Part shown: piece after piece, positions 46,891 to 57,499 of the stretch
Layout of the letters: each line of letters begins with the position of its first letter
Position numbering within the stretch: the stretch's first letter is position 1
DNA from: Ovis canadensis
Taxonomy: Eukaryota > Chordata > Mammalia > Artiodactyla > Bovidae
DNA: 64,000 nt
Direction: 5' to 3'
Assembly (NCBI RefSeq): GCF_042477335.2
Contig: NC_091255.1
Coordinates: forward strand, 22,732,501-22,796,500
The notes under the pieces: model-generated
The model's input: only the letters and a program-made list of their open reading frames with translations
What the model was told of the DNA's origin: nothing
Databases searched by the model: none
Translations under genes and position numbers: made by a program

Positions 46891-48025
46891 TCAGGGATTC
46901 AGCTCCAGGTCGGTGATGTATTCCTGGACCCAGTCCTCACTGGGGTCAGCACATACCTGCCGGCCTCTTTTGGTCTTGAAGCTGTGGAGAACAGAAGGGT
47001 TACACACTGGTGAGTGCAATTGGGCGGGGGGGATCCTGGGCCCCCAGGGACCCCTCCCTCCTTCTGCCCTGGACATCTCAGGGCCTGTCCACATGCTCAC
47101 ATCATGCCCCCTTCACCCTGGGGTTCACAGACCTTCCTGGGTCTCCTATGGGGGTCCCCTCAGAAAGCCAGCATTGTTGTTTGGCAAATGAGAGAAAGGA
47201 CAGCTTCCTGCTGTCGCTCCTCCCCTCTCCTCCCTCTGCCCAGGGGCAGACCCCCGGGACCCTCTGCAGGCCCCAAACCAGGTGAGAAAACACGGCAGGG
47301 GCCCCCCTGGTGTCCTGAGCTCCGAGGAGGTGCCTAAGACCCCCAGGCTCCTTCCCCAGGGCGGGCAGGAAGGCTGGCCCTTACATGACTCCAGGCTTGG
47401 AGCACTGGCTGCTGGTCTCGTAATAGTCGTCCACGAATTTGCGTGGGATCTGCCGGGAGACGAAGGAGAAGCAGCAGGCGGTCGGGGTGTTGGCACCAAC
47501 TGTGAGAGACGGGACAGAGTTCAGGGGAAAGGCAGCCAGCGGCCCCTCGAGGGTCAGGAAGACCCTCAGGAGGCAGCGCCAGGCCGGTAGGGATGGGGTG
47601 AGGGCGGGGGAATCCAGGAGGAAGTGGTGTTATTTCAACTGGATTCCAGAGGAGAGCAAAGGCCACATCAGTGGGAGCCCACTGGACACAGATTCCACCT
47701 ATGTCAGAATCCCACCTGGGCCTCATCTTCCCAGGAATCCATAAAATGGGCCTCCCCACCACTGTCTCTCAGAGCCAAAGAATAGAACTGCTAAAATCCC
47801 CCCGGGAAGGAAAGCTCTGCTCAGGAAATAGTGTCTGCAGTCTCTCTGAAGCTCTCTACTTAAGGGCTCAGGTGAAAGACTTCGGCACTGCGGCCCAAGC
47901 CCTGGCCAAGTGTTGGGGACAGGCCTAAAGGAAGGGAAGACGGACTCACGGGTGGCAGAGCAGGTGTGGGCAGAGAGGGCCGCGGTGAGCAGCAGGACAG
48001 CCAGCGCGGCCCCGGGGACCTCCAT
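46891..48025 (-). CDS. CCL3-like CC chemokine, 3 exons (inverted CCL3 copy)
   Basis: Minus-strand exons 48025-47950 (76 nt), 47499-47385 (115 nt) and 46981-46891 (91 nt), all with GT..AG borders, giving 93 aa. The signal peptide begins [19 protein letters not shown]; the mature part contains [35 protein letters not shown] and ends YITDLELNP. Four cysteines are intact. It is a MIP-1alpha-type chemokine, predicted to be a secreted CCR1/CCR5-type ligand. Position and sequence make it a second CCL3-like gene, tail-to-tail with CCL3. Exon 3 differs from CCL3 at only about six of 91 bases by eye, while exon 2 differs at about 20 of 115, which suggests exon-3 gene conversion. The leader (AHTCSATLGAN) is unusual, so the mature N-terminus is uncertain. 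Whether it equals human CCL3L or is ruminant-specific cannot be told here. Confidence 0.92.
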
Positions 48026-48120
48026 GATGCCGGGCGGGTGCGAGAGTCAGGTGGGGCCAGCGGAGCTGGACTCGGAGACTTGAAGCTGCAGCCTCCTGCT
48101 GGGGTCTGAGCTGTGTCCTG

Positions 48121-48129
48121 TCTTTATAG
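48121..48129 (-). promoter_or_regulatory. CCL3-like gene TATA box
   Basis: The minus strand reads CTATAAAGA about 100 bp upstream of the ATG, the same position as in the other chemokine genes here. Confidence 0.8.
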
Positions 48130-48446
48130 GCAGCCTTGGGACACTAGAGGACGGAAACTTGCGGAGACTGGCGGGGCGGGGGTGGGGGGCGGTATTTTTT
48201 ATCACAGTGTTGGTATCATGCTGTGAGTGGCAGAAGCCAGCAAAGCTTTGGGTCACCACAAAGGCTCAGCGTATTTGCAGGAACGGTCGTGTTGCTTACT
48301 TGATGGGGAAATGGTTTCCCCAGTGAGAGGAGGTGAGAGGCTGGTGTGACCCTGTGACAAGCTTATGCGCTGCTTTCTCACAAGAGCAGGTCTGTACACC
48401 AAGCATCTCCCCACAGAACTGAACCTTCTGGGACCCACCCCTAGCT

Positions 48447-49010
48447 GTCCCGACAACACAGCTCTGACCTAGACGATAAGACCACGGCGTCTTGAGGAGG
48501 CCCCCTCAAGATAAAACCACACCCTGGGTGGGGACGGCAGATCTGGGGAATACTCAGCTGCAAAAGGGGCCGGAGTGAGGCTGGCCTTTCAGGCTTTGGC
48601 TCATTCCTCAAACATTCTACCTTAAGCTTTTGATTGTGAGGCATCCATTTCAAAGATATCCATCTTGAATAAGCACATCCCCCGATACAGAACTAGATAA
48701 TGGGCCAGGCTGCCCTACCCATGAAGTTCCCCTTTCAGAAAGTTCTGGATGACCATTTGAGTGGCTTCCCTTTTCCCTTCCACACTTTCTCTCTTATCTG
48801 TTAAATTCACCAATAAAGAGAGAACATGCAATACCCTGGGCACCCCACCCTCACCCCAATAAAGGCAGAGCCCCAGGTCTGAGCTCTCTCTCTCTGTGAG
48901 ACCTTGCTGTGTAGCCTCAGCAGTTCCGGGTACCCTCCAGAACGGTGAGTAACAAACCTTGTCTTTTCAAAGTCCCCTGATGGTTGTTGCTGAGGTGTGT
49001 GTTGCAATCA
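48447..49010 (+). repeat. Possible solo LTR upstream of the CCL3-like gene
   Basis: A block starting TGTCCCGACAACAC contains CACCAATAAAG and CCCCAATAAAGGCAGAG near 48810-48870, a CT run, and a GT-rich end near 49000. This looks like U3-R-U5 of an ERV LTR in plus orientation. Borders and target duplications are not established. Confidence 0.35.
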
Positions 49011-49199
49011 TAATAAGAACTACAATGGCTGATGCAGCTTCAACTTTGGCTCCAGTTGGGAAATGTCAGTCGGGCTCCCACAAAAAATACAGCCCAGGTG
49101 AGTGCCTGCCTGCATCACCATCAACAGGCTGAGACTGATACAAGACCGCTGGTCTCTGGGTTAGCGGGACTAACTGGGAGCTAATATGATGAGCTTTAA

Positions 49200-49455
49200 A
49201 ATGTTGTTACTCTTTGAATAACAAAGCTCTCTGCCAGGGATCTATCCTATGGACATAAACACAATGATGAGGTTGTATGCATAATAGTGTTTATCATAGC
49301 TTATTTATAATAGTTAAAAGATGGCCTACAATTACATGACGGTGTATTCACCTCTTGTAATAATAATTCACCATTAGAAACTGTGAAAGTAAAGAGATTT
49401 TACTTTAAGTAACAACGACATCTCCTATTTCCTTATTGTAAAATCAAGGAGAAAA
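49200..49455 (+). repeat. Old L1 ORF2 fragment
   Basis: CAGGGATCTATCCTATGGAC and TTTATAATAGTTAAAAGATG resemble the old L1 ORF2 C-terminal region. Confidence 0.5.
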
Positions 49456-49597
49456 TTCGAGGATTTGTCTGGTGGCATCATCAGTGGCATCATTAAAAAC
49501 TCTTTAACATCTCCCCTTCCCGCATCATTCTGTTGGCTTTCCTTCTTTGGGCTTTCATCTCATGGTGCTAACAGGGCTGCTGCTGTTCAGGCATCAG

Positions 49598-49857
49598 TGC
49601 AGTTCAGTTCAGTCGCTCAGCTGTGTCTGACTCTTTGCGAACCCATGAACTACAACATGCCAGGCTTCCCTGTCCATTACCAACTCCCAAAGCTTGCTCA
49701 AACTCATGTCCATCATGTCGGTGATGCCATCCAACCATCTCATCCTCTGTCGTCGCCTTCTCCCCTCACCTTCAATCTTTCCCAGCATCAGGGTCTTTTC
49801 CAAGGACTCAGTTCTTCACACCAGGTGGCCAAAGTATTGGAGTTTCAGCTTTATGTC
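49598..49857 (-). mobile_element. BovB-derived (ART2A-like) element abutting the ERV 3' LTR
   Basis: It starts CAGTTCAGTTCAGTCGCTCA and ends CAAAGTATTGGAGTTTCAGC. Its minus strand encodes the BovB C-terminal segment ([19 protein letters not shown]). It meets the LTR exactly where R/U5 are missing. Confidence 0.9.
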
Positions 49858-50036
49858 TTTCTCTCCCTGGGCCTGTCCTGTGTAAATCGGGCCAGCCAGG
49901 AGTGTTGCTTGTTTTACCTGAGGTCCTCACTCAGGTCCTGGGACCTTCCTCTGTTCTATTTTCACGGGCTTTCCCCTTCCTTGTCTTTTAGCCACTGCCA
50001 TTCTGGACTCCTTTTCCCGGTTCTTTTTACCTAACA
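49858..50036 (-). repeat. ERV 3' LTR, truncated to U3
   Basis: This aligns with 57923-58099 along its whole length and is preceded (minus sense) by a GGGGGGAG purine run. It stops at the TATA region, where a BovB-derived element abuts, so R and U5 are missing. Confidence 0.8.
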
Positions 50037-50154
50037 CTCCCCCCTCAAGAGATGCGAGGCCCAATTCTTTGGGAATAGGGGCGTCGAGGTCTTTCTGGCT
50101 ACTTCCTGCTGAACTGGATGGCGAGGGGTATTGGGCCTCCCTCTCTTGCTAGTC

Positions 50155-50350
50155 TCAAGCCTCAGAGTCCTTATAGCGGTGTCCATCTAAGGGTGGGTGA
50201 TATTTTCCGTGGTCGGCTGTAGTTTTATATCTTTGTTGAACTGGCACGGCATGTTGTAGCTTGTTGACCTGGGCAGAGACAAAACAGGTTAGACAGTTGA
50301 CAGTACATGGAATAATCATAAGCATCATCAATATAGCATAACAAGGACTA
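50155..50350 (-). pseudogene. env: ERV env tail (transmembrane/cytoplasmic end)
   Basis: One minus-strand frame from about 50346 to the stop at 50157-50155 reads as a short hydrophobic stretch followed by a polar tail with VQQRYKT, like the end of a gammaretroviral Env. All upstream env is missing between here and the integrase end. Confidence 0.5.
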
Positions 50351-50369
50351 GTAGGGGCATTAAGTGAAG

Positions 50370-50565
50370 TCGCTCAGTCGTGTCCGACTCTTTGCGACCC
50401 CATGGACTGTAGCCTACCAGGCTCCTCTGTTCGTGGGATTTTCCAGGCAATAGCACTGGAGTGGATTGCCATTTCCTTCTCCAGGGGATCTTCCCGACCC
50501 AGGAATTGAACCCAGGTCTCCCGCATTGCAGGCAGACGCTTTACTGTCTGAGCCACCACATTAGT
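50370..50565 (-). mobile_element. Bov-tA SINE inside the ERV
   Basis: It shows the reverse-orientation Bov-tA signature (GTCGTGTCCGACTCTTTGCG at the left, ATTGAACCCAGGTCTCCCGC at the right), between the env tail and the integrase. Confidence 0.9.
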
Positions 50566-50832
50566 CAATTTCAAATTCACATCACCAGGATGACTCAAGT
50601 CCCTCCTTGTTCAGGGATCAGAAAGATCTATCTCCTGTCTGTTTTGGAGTACTATCTCTACCAAGCTGTGTTGGCTGTTTAGAGCTGTCCTGAGAAATCT
50701 TGTCCCCAGAAACCAGATTTTAGGGGTGTTCATTAGAACAGCACTCATTTGTAGTCTGAATAGGGATCTGAGATCTCCCAAGGGTTCACAGGTGTACTGA
50801 GTGCCCTCTTCTGTTTTCTTCCACGGCTTGAC

Positions 50833-51572
50833 TCATGAGTAGTGAATCCAGGTGTCATGTCCTGGTACCTTGACTGCTGTGGGGGTAGAAAGTATTACAG
50901 GGTAGGGGCCCTTCCATGTGGGCTGGAGTTGAGCCTTTGGGGACCCATCTTTCCAGACTTTAATTAGGTCTTGAGTCCCTGGAGCATATAGTGGTGACAC
51001 CTTAGAACCTTTTGGGTCCTGGTCATACCCCACAAGCGTATACCTTGTTGGACTTGCCCAATGGCCATGGTATAAGACTGGAGGGTCTGAACCTCTGGAT
51101 CTAGGAAGAGGTCATTGACATAAACAAAAGGTCTCCCATATAGCATCTCATAAGGACTAAGACCAAGCTGTTCCTTAGGGGCAATGTGGGGGCGGAGAAG
51201 AACTATCGGTAAAGCCTCCTTCCATCCCAGGGAGGTCTCCTGGGTTATCTTTTTTATTGCTGATTTTAAGAATTGATTGGCTCTTTCTACTTTTCCTGAA
51301 GACTGAGGTCTCCAGGCACGGTGGAGATAATAAATAATGTCCAGTGCTTTCAAGGCCCCTAGGGTGACCTTAGAAGTAAACTATGTCCCATTGTTACTTT
51401 GTAATGACTTGTGCAGATGAAACCTTGGAATGATTTCATGGAGCAATTTTTTTACCACCGCCTCAGCCTTCTCAGTCTGGGTGGGAAAGCCTTCAATCCA
51501 TCCTGTGAATGTATCTATCATGACTAATAGGTATTTATACCCTTGAGAAACTGGCATCTGGGTGAAGTCCAT
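50833..51572 (-). pseudogene. pol: ERV integrase remnant
   Basis: The core begins MDFTQMPVSQGYKYLLVMID at 51572. The second catalytic Asp position reads SNNGT (Asn, codon AAC) and is followed at once by a stop. The rest, 51353-50833, holds the Glu-bearing SSGKVERANQ motif and a C-terminal domain (PTWKGPYPVILSTPTAVKV). At least one frameshift separates the last part. Confidence 0.85.
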
Positions 51573-51589
51573 CTGCCCGTCCTCTCCTG

Positions 51590-53719
51590 GGTAGGCCCCA
51601 CGTGGTTGGATGGGCTGGGCCAGCTGGGGTCTTCACGCTCCTTGGGGGTTGTTTAATTGGCAAGTGGGACAAGAGGAAACCACTTGCCTTATAGTCGTTT
51701 GGAGGCCTGTTCCTCTGAAGGACCTTTTTAGTAATTTTTGAAGGGCCTTTTCCCAGCTCTAAAGTTCAAGTCAGGGCTATGAGCTCAGCTAATTGGGCTG
51801 AAGTACCTGGTGGCAGAGGCTTAGCCTCTATGATCTCAAAATTGGAGACTACTGCATATCCAGCTCTTCATTTTCCATCCAAGACAAAGCTGCTCCCATC
51901 AGTGTGCCAGATTTCTTCAGGATTGGTCAGAGGATCTTCTGACAATCCCTCTTGGGGTTTTGTCCAGTGGTCCAAGGTTTCTAGACAATAGTGAAAGGGG
52001 AGAGAGCCCTCTAGGGTAGGTAGGAGGGTGGCTGGGTTAAGAACCTCACAAAGAGATATAGTGAGGCCTGGATTTTCCATCAGCATTACTTGATATCTGA
52101 GGCGTCTTTGATCAGACATCCATAAATGGCCTCTCCCATTTAGGAGTTGTTTTACTTGGTGGCTGGTAAAAATAGTTAGTTTGCCCCCAAAGGAGAGTTT
52201 TAAAGCATCTTCTATCATGATTGCAATAGCTGCAAGATTTCGAAGATGGGTGGGGGCGAGCGGGGAGGGAGGTGGGGTGGCCAGCCTTGGGCGGTTGGAT
52301 CGAGCTTCTTGGATAAGTAAGCTACAGGCTGGGACTCAGATCCCAACCTTTGAGTTAACACTCCCAAGGCTATTCCCTCTCTTTCATGGACATAAAGTTG
52401 GAATGCTTTTTCTGGGTCTGGCAACCTCAAGGCAAGTGCCTGAGTTAAGGCCTGTTTTAGTGTAGCCTCTGCCTTCTTTCGAGCAGTTCCCCACATAAGT
52501 GGGATTGAATAATCTCGTCCCTTTAGGTTTTCATATAAGGGCTGGGCAATTAGACCATAGTTGGGTATCCAGATTCTACAATACCCAGTTAGCCCCAGGA
52601 AAGCTCGCAACTGTTTTCGAGTCATGGGGGAGGGCAACTGGAGGATTCCTTGTATCCGATCAGAGGACAGCCTCCTGGACTCGTGTGTAATCTGAACTCC
52701 CAGGTAAGTGACCTTTGTCTTGACCATCTGTGCCTTAGCACGGAAGACTTTATTTATATCCGCTTTCTGCCAAAAAGTTTAGAACCTGAATTGCATGTTG
52801 TTGGGCACTTTTCTTATCTGGAGAGCAGATTAGTAGGTCATCTGCTGCTGCTAAGTCGCTTCAGTCGTGTCCGACTCTGTGCGACCCCATAGACAGTAGC
52901 CCACCAGGCTCCCCCATCCCTGGGATTCTCCAGGCAAGAACACTGGAGTGAGTTGCCATTTCCTTCTCCAATGCATGAAAGTTAAAAGTCAAAGGAAAGT
53001 AGCTCAGTCATGCCCAAGTCTTCGCAACCCCATGGACTGCAGCCCACCAGGCTCCTTCGTCCTTGGGACTTTCCAGGCAAGAGTACTGGAGTCTACATAT
53101 TGTAATATTTTCCCATTAGGCCCCAGGCCCAGATCTAGGAGATTCTGGATAAGGGCCTGTCCAAACAAGCAGGGGCTATCTCTGAACCCCTGAGGTAATA
53201 CTGTCTAGGTCATCTGTTGGTGTTTTTCTCCTGGGGCCTCCCACTCAAAGGCAAAAAAGAGCAAAAAGATATTGGGATTGGGTACTGTGGGATGGAGGGG
53301 GACTACAGCTTCATTTATGATCTGGAGATCTTGAGCCATTTGCCAGGCTCCATCCTTTTTCTTTACAGAGAGGATCAGGGTGCTACATGGCGAACTGGTG
53401 GGGACCAATAGCCCACAAGCAAGGAATTTATTTATTAAAGTCTCCCGAGCCTCTGTTTTGAGGGGATATTGTTTCTGGTTAGGAAATCGAGTGGGATCTC
53501 GAAGGACAATGATGACCGGTTCAGCTTGGTGGGCTCGTCCAGGAATCCCCTGGTCCCCAACCTGGGGGTTAATTTTGTCTCCCATAGTTTTTGGTCCCTC
53601 TCTATTGGAGAAGGTGTAATGGGTTCTTCAGTAGTAACCAGGAGCTGCAGGGCTCTAGGGGCTGAAAAGCTTCCCATCACAAGGGTGGTCCCCAGTTTAG
53701 TGAGTATGTCTCTTCCCAT
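51590..53719 (-). pseudogene. pol: ERV reverse transcriptase and RNase H remnant
   Basis: The RT N-terminus is at 53585-53205 (LKTEARETLINKFLACGLL, VPLHPTVPNPN), the connection region at 52727-52215 (QLRAFLGLTGYCRIWIPNYG, VAYLSKKLDPTAQGWP), and RNase H begins near 51910 with HTDGSSFVLDGK. Order and motifs match gammaretroviral pol. It is split by a dimeric Bov-A2 SINE at 52844-53092, which lies inside the codons of the YxDD active-site box, and by several frameshifts. Confidence 0.85.
52844..53092 (-). mobile_element. Dimeric Bov-A2 SINE inserted in ERV RT
   Basis: Two Bov-A monomers (52850-52971 and 52990-53092) lie in minus orientation, each with the CCCACCAGGCTCC block. They interrupt the RT active-site codons with at most a 2-3 bp target duplication. 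Confidence 0.9.
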
Positions 53720-54000
53720 TTAGGGAGTAGGACACTCAGGGACCACCAGAAACTGGTGGGAAAATATTTGTCCATCCCAGCATCAAAGAAGTGCTTGGGT
53801 AAATCTTTTAGTAGTTGCTTTTCCTGTAGCACCCAAAATGGTATGGGTTTGGGGGGAGAAGGCTCCGGAGTAGGAGATCAAGACAGAGTAGGTAGCCTCT
53901 GTGTCAACCAAGAAATTTTCGGACCTACCTGCCACATCCAGTTGCACCCTTGGCTCCAGCCCCGTGATGGTTATCTGTGGCAGGCGGGCTGGCTTCAGTC
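53720..54000 (-). pseudogene. pro: ERV protease remnant
   Basis: Near 53900 the minus strand encodes FLVDTEATYSV, the retroviral aspartic protease active-site region. The Gly after Asp-Thr is Glu here, a change in the catalytic Asp-Thr-Gly triad. The reading frame differs from the neighbouring gag and pol pieces. Confidence 0.75.
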
Positions 54001-54146
54001 CTCTTGAACCATCGTGAGGGTAGGCTTGGCGCTTGACCTTGAGGCTCTTGGGTCCCTAGGGCAGAGTGCCGCCCAATGTTCCAGTTGATGGCATTTGTGG
54101 CAAGCCGTTTTAGGAGACTTGTCACGGTTTGGACACTCTGGCCCAA

Positions 54147-55449
54147 TGTCCCACCTGTCTACAGATCAGGCATTTGTCTCGTGCCTTGTCCTTCAAGGAC
54201 TCGGGGTTTGCCAGAGGGCTTTTCTGGAGGGCAGCCAGCATCTGGGCATGCCTTGTCTCTTTCCTTCTCTCCCTCTCCTGGGTCTTGGCCTCCTTCTCCT
54301 GTTCTGTTATAACAGGTATTGGTGGCTGTCTGGACCATCTCATCTAAAGAGGCAGCGGGGTCCTGCTGTTGTAGCTATTGTAACTTAATTCTGATATCTG
54401 ATGCACATTGGGATAGGAATTTGTCCTTTAAAATCACCTGTCCCTCGTAAGAGTCTAAACCCAGATTGGTAAACTTTTGGAGGGCCTCTTTTAGCCTTTC
54501 CAGAAAGGTGATGGGGTTCTCAATAGGCTCCTGAGTTATTGCTGAGACCTGGGCATAGCTAATTACTTTTTGTTGGGCTGCTTTCAGTCCTGCCTTTACA
54601 CAGATCAGAAAACGATCCCTTTCCCAGATGTGCTCAGGATCATTATAATTCCAATTAGGATCGGAGGAGGGGACTGCAGTTTCCCCTACTGGGTATCTAT
54701 CACTGGACATGTGAAGCCCTGTTGCATAGCTCCGGGCCTCCTTTAAAACCCTAGTATGTTCAGGGTCAGATAAAGTTTGGCTAAATATGACCATGATGTC
54801 TTTCCACCAAGTCAAAGGCCAAGGTAATATGTTGGAATGTATCTATGTATTTGCCTGGGTCATCTGTATAACTTCCCAGGTCTTGTTTGATCTGTCTTAG
54901 TTCTAAGAGGGAGAAGGGCTTATCGACCCGGGTTGGTCCTAATTCTCCTCCAGTTTCAACTAAGGAACATACTCAAGCTGGCTTTTGTGGAGGGGGTGCT
55001 CCCGGATATGGGGGCACGTTTGGATACAAGGAAGGAGCAGCAGGCAACTCGGGAGCTGTGGGAGGTGAGCCTTCATGAGGAGGTTCCTTTTCTTGGTTGT
55101 CTGTGCCTAACACCATTTGCCTAGTGGGCTCACTTTTAGGGTGTACCACAATCCCATGCTTAAGACAGAGTCCCTTCATATCGCTCAGTCGGAAGAAGAT
55201 TTGGGCAGAGGGGATCTCAGTCCACTTCCCTTGTCTTTTGCAGAATAACTCTACTTGCAGGATGGTGTTGTGACTTAAAGTCCCGTCCTCAGGCCAGTGT
55301 TCCTCGTCCCCCAGTGCATACTGTGGCCACGCAGTGGCACAAAAGAACTTCAAGCGACTTCTCCTTAGAGCTAGAGGGTCAAACAGCTTCCAGTTATCAA
55401 GGATGCATCTCAAGGGCATCTGTTGGGAAGTGGATTGATTATTTCCCAT
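54147..55449 (-). pseudogene. gag: ERV gag remnant (MA, CA, NC)
   Basis: The Gag start is MGNNQSTSQQ at 55449. A matrix-like first part with a Pro-rich tail (..YPNVPPYPGAPPP) is broken at about 54972. The capsid part (54815-54375) has PNWNYNDPEHIWERD and PITFLERLKEAL, typical of gammaretroviral p30, and ends in a stop. The nucleocapsid follows with a CCHC zinc knuckle (CLICRQVGHWARV) whose last Cys is lost from the frame by a small indel. A second CCHC-type knuckle lies just downstream (about 54096-54055) in another frame. It is not translatable as one protein. Confidence 0.85.
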
Positions 55450-55604
55450 CTGAAAGATAATCATGACAGGGAGAAAAGAAAAAGACCTCCTTCAATTTCC
55501 ATGGGTGGACTTCCTGAGTCTTTCTGAAGCTTATCCTACCCAGTACTGTTGCAACCTGAGAGCCAGGCATCCCCGGGTCAGGGTGCAGATCTCCAGGCAG
55601 GCTG

Positions 55605-55760
55605 AGGCGTGACAGCCTCCTGGAGATCGAATCCCTGGGCAGGTCGAGGCGTGGCAACCTCCTGGGACCCCTGGCACTGGCGGATCCCTGAGCAGGTTGA
55701 GGCGTGACAACTTTTTGAGGACCAGATCCCTAGGCAGATCAAGGCGTGGTGACCTCCTGG
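55605..55760 (-). repeat. Tandem repeat in ERV leader (about 42+53 bp units)
   Basis: AGGCGTG starts at 55605, 55647, 55700 and 55742, giving spacings of 42, 53 and 42, i.e. a 95-bp higher-order unit repeated twice. Shared blocks are GATCCCT(G/A)(G/A)GCAG and CCTCCTGGGACCCCTGG. It lies upstream of gag. Confidence 0.7.
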
Positions 55761-57499
55761 GACCCCTGGACTGGAGTTTGGGCGTCCCCAAGGTCTCCAG
55801 CGTGACCAGTGCTGGGTGGGATTAAGGGGTTTGTAACTCACTGCTAGTTTGTCCGCTGTGGATGGGAATAGATACGATGATGTGAAGCAGTCCAAGCCTG
55901 TGCCCTGAGGCTGGGAGGCAGTGTAACAGTCGTAAGCCTTGTCCTCTTTCTCTAAGGGGTTGTAAGTCACTGGTTTCTTCCCCTAGTCCTCCATGAGAGC
56001 AGGGTAGGGTGTCTCCAGTGGTAAACATTGCCATAGACCCGCTTTAGGTGATAACAGAAGTAGTGACAAAGGAGCGGGTTATCTGGTCCTGTTAGGGTCA
56101 TTAAGGTATTTTAATAGTAGGCTGGGCGGAGCAATGTTGCCTACAAGGGGAAGGGTCCTAACCATAGGAGTCAGTAATCGACTTAGGAACAAATTTGTTA
56201 AGAGGCAACAGACCAGATGTTCCATGAAAGTGGAGTGGAGATTTGATCCAGGGATATGTTTGTAACTTTAGGAGAAGGGTGGTAAGGGTTTGGGCCCAAA
56301 CGGCCTGTGGGGCTAACTCCCAAAGTGGCAGACATTATCCCTGGAAGCCCAGTTGCCTTTGAAGGGATGCCAACCGATAGGCATTGTGTGCCTGTCGCCC
56401 GCCCTAGCGGGCTCCCTGGGAGATGCTGGTGTTGTACATATTGTAGGAAACATGGAAGGTGAAGGGCTGACTGTCTGGAGGGCTTGGATATCGCACAGTA
56501 TTTCCCTCACAGGGGCCAGCTGTCTTCTGGTTGTCCCTCCAGAAGACTGTAGAGGCAACACTGTGGGCCCGGATGGGGCTCAGGAAAAGAGCACGAAACA
56601 GGAGGGAAGCGGGCAGAGCTCAACCTTTGAAAGAATGACATAGTGCAAGGGTATAACATAAACCGATTAAAATCAGTTGGGTCCAAGATGACAAGTCCAA
56701 TTCAAGTAAATCTTAATCCCCAATGAGTAAATCAAAAGGCACCCCCAGAGGTGGCAGGACAGCTCTAAGGCACTGTCAAAAGACAGAGGAGTGGGTGGTT
56801 CCCCAATGGCTGGGATGATCCTCTCGCTCATTAGCATATGAATTCACCCCGCTTGCAAAACCTAGCCAGGCCACATTCCTTGGCCAGTACCCTGTAGAGT
56901 GCGGCGCTTCTCTCTGAATCTTAAGTCTACCTCGTACCTATCGCTTTGTCTCTCACTGAATTTTTGCAATGAGACATCAGAGCCTGAGCTTCATTAGGTC
57001 CTGATGTCGGGCATCCTGGGTTTTGGTCGGGCTCAAGTCCCAGGAGGGAGAGCTGAAGGACAAGAGAAAAAAGCAGTGGGAAAAACGAGCCAAGGAATCC
57101 CCTTCATAGCATGCCGGAAAATTTGCTAGATATCTGACCGGTGCTCACAGTTTCTTTGGTCTGATCCTTGACACGGAGAAGAGTAAGGACAGAAGAACCC
57201 CCACTGGCTTGTGTAACAGCTACTGGGGCTCAGCAGATAGCGCCTTTGGGGCATGCTGGGGAGTAGCCTCTCTAGTCCCTCAATTGTGCCCCCTGCCGCC
57301 CACCTGTTCACGGGAGGTTTGAGGAGACAAGAAACGAGAGATTGTAAAGCAATTAAGATTTCGTTAGGCATATGTCCCTCCAGCCATAGGAGCGAGGAGC
57401 TCCTACCTTAACCGGAGGTCTTCTGGAATCTGAGACTGGGCCGCGTGGGCTTTCTGCCAAGTTTGTTTTCCGCTGTCCCGGTTTCCAGCACGATGGGCC
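55761..57499. other. ERV leader/5' internal sequence, no gene
   Basis: The stretch between the 5' LTR and the leader repeats has only short frames. I see no further motif and no clear primer-binding site. Confidence 0.4.

Noticed and set aside
48305-48321. GGGGAAATGGTTTCCCC near-palindrome upstream of the CCL3-like gene as an NF-kappaB site
   Set aside because: The half-sites are spaced wrongly for a standard kappaB decamer and it lies about 180 bp from the TATA box; too weak to annotate.
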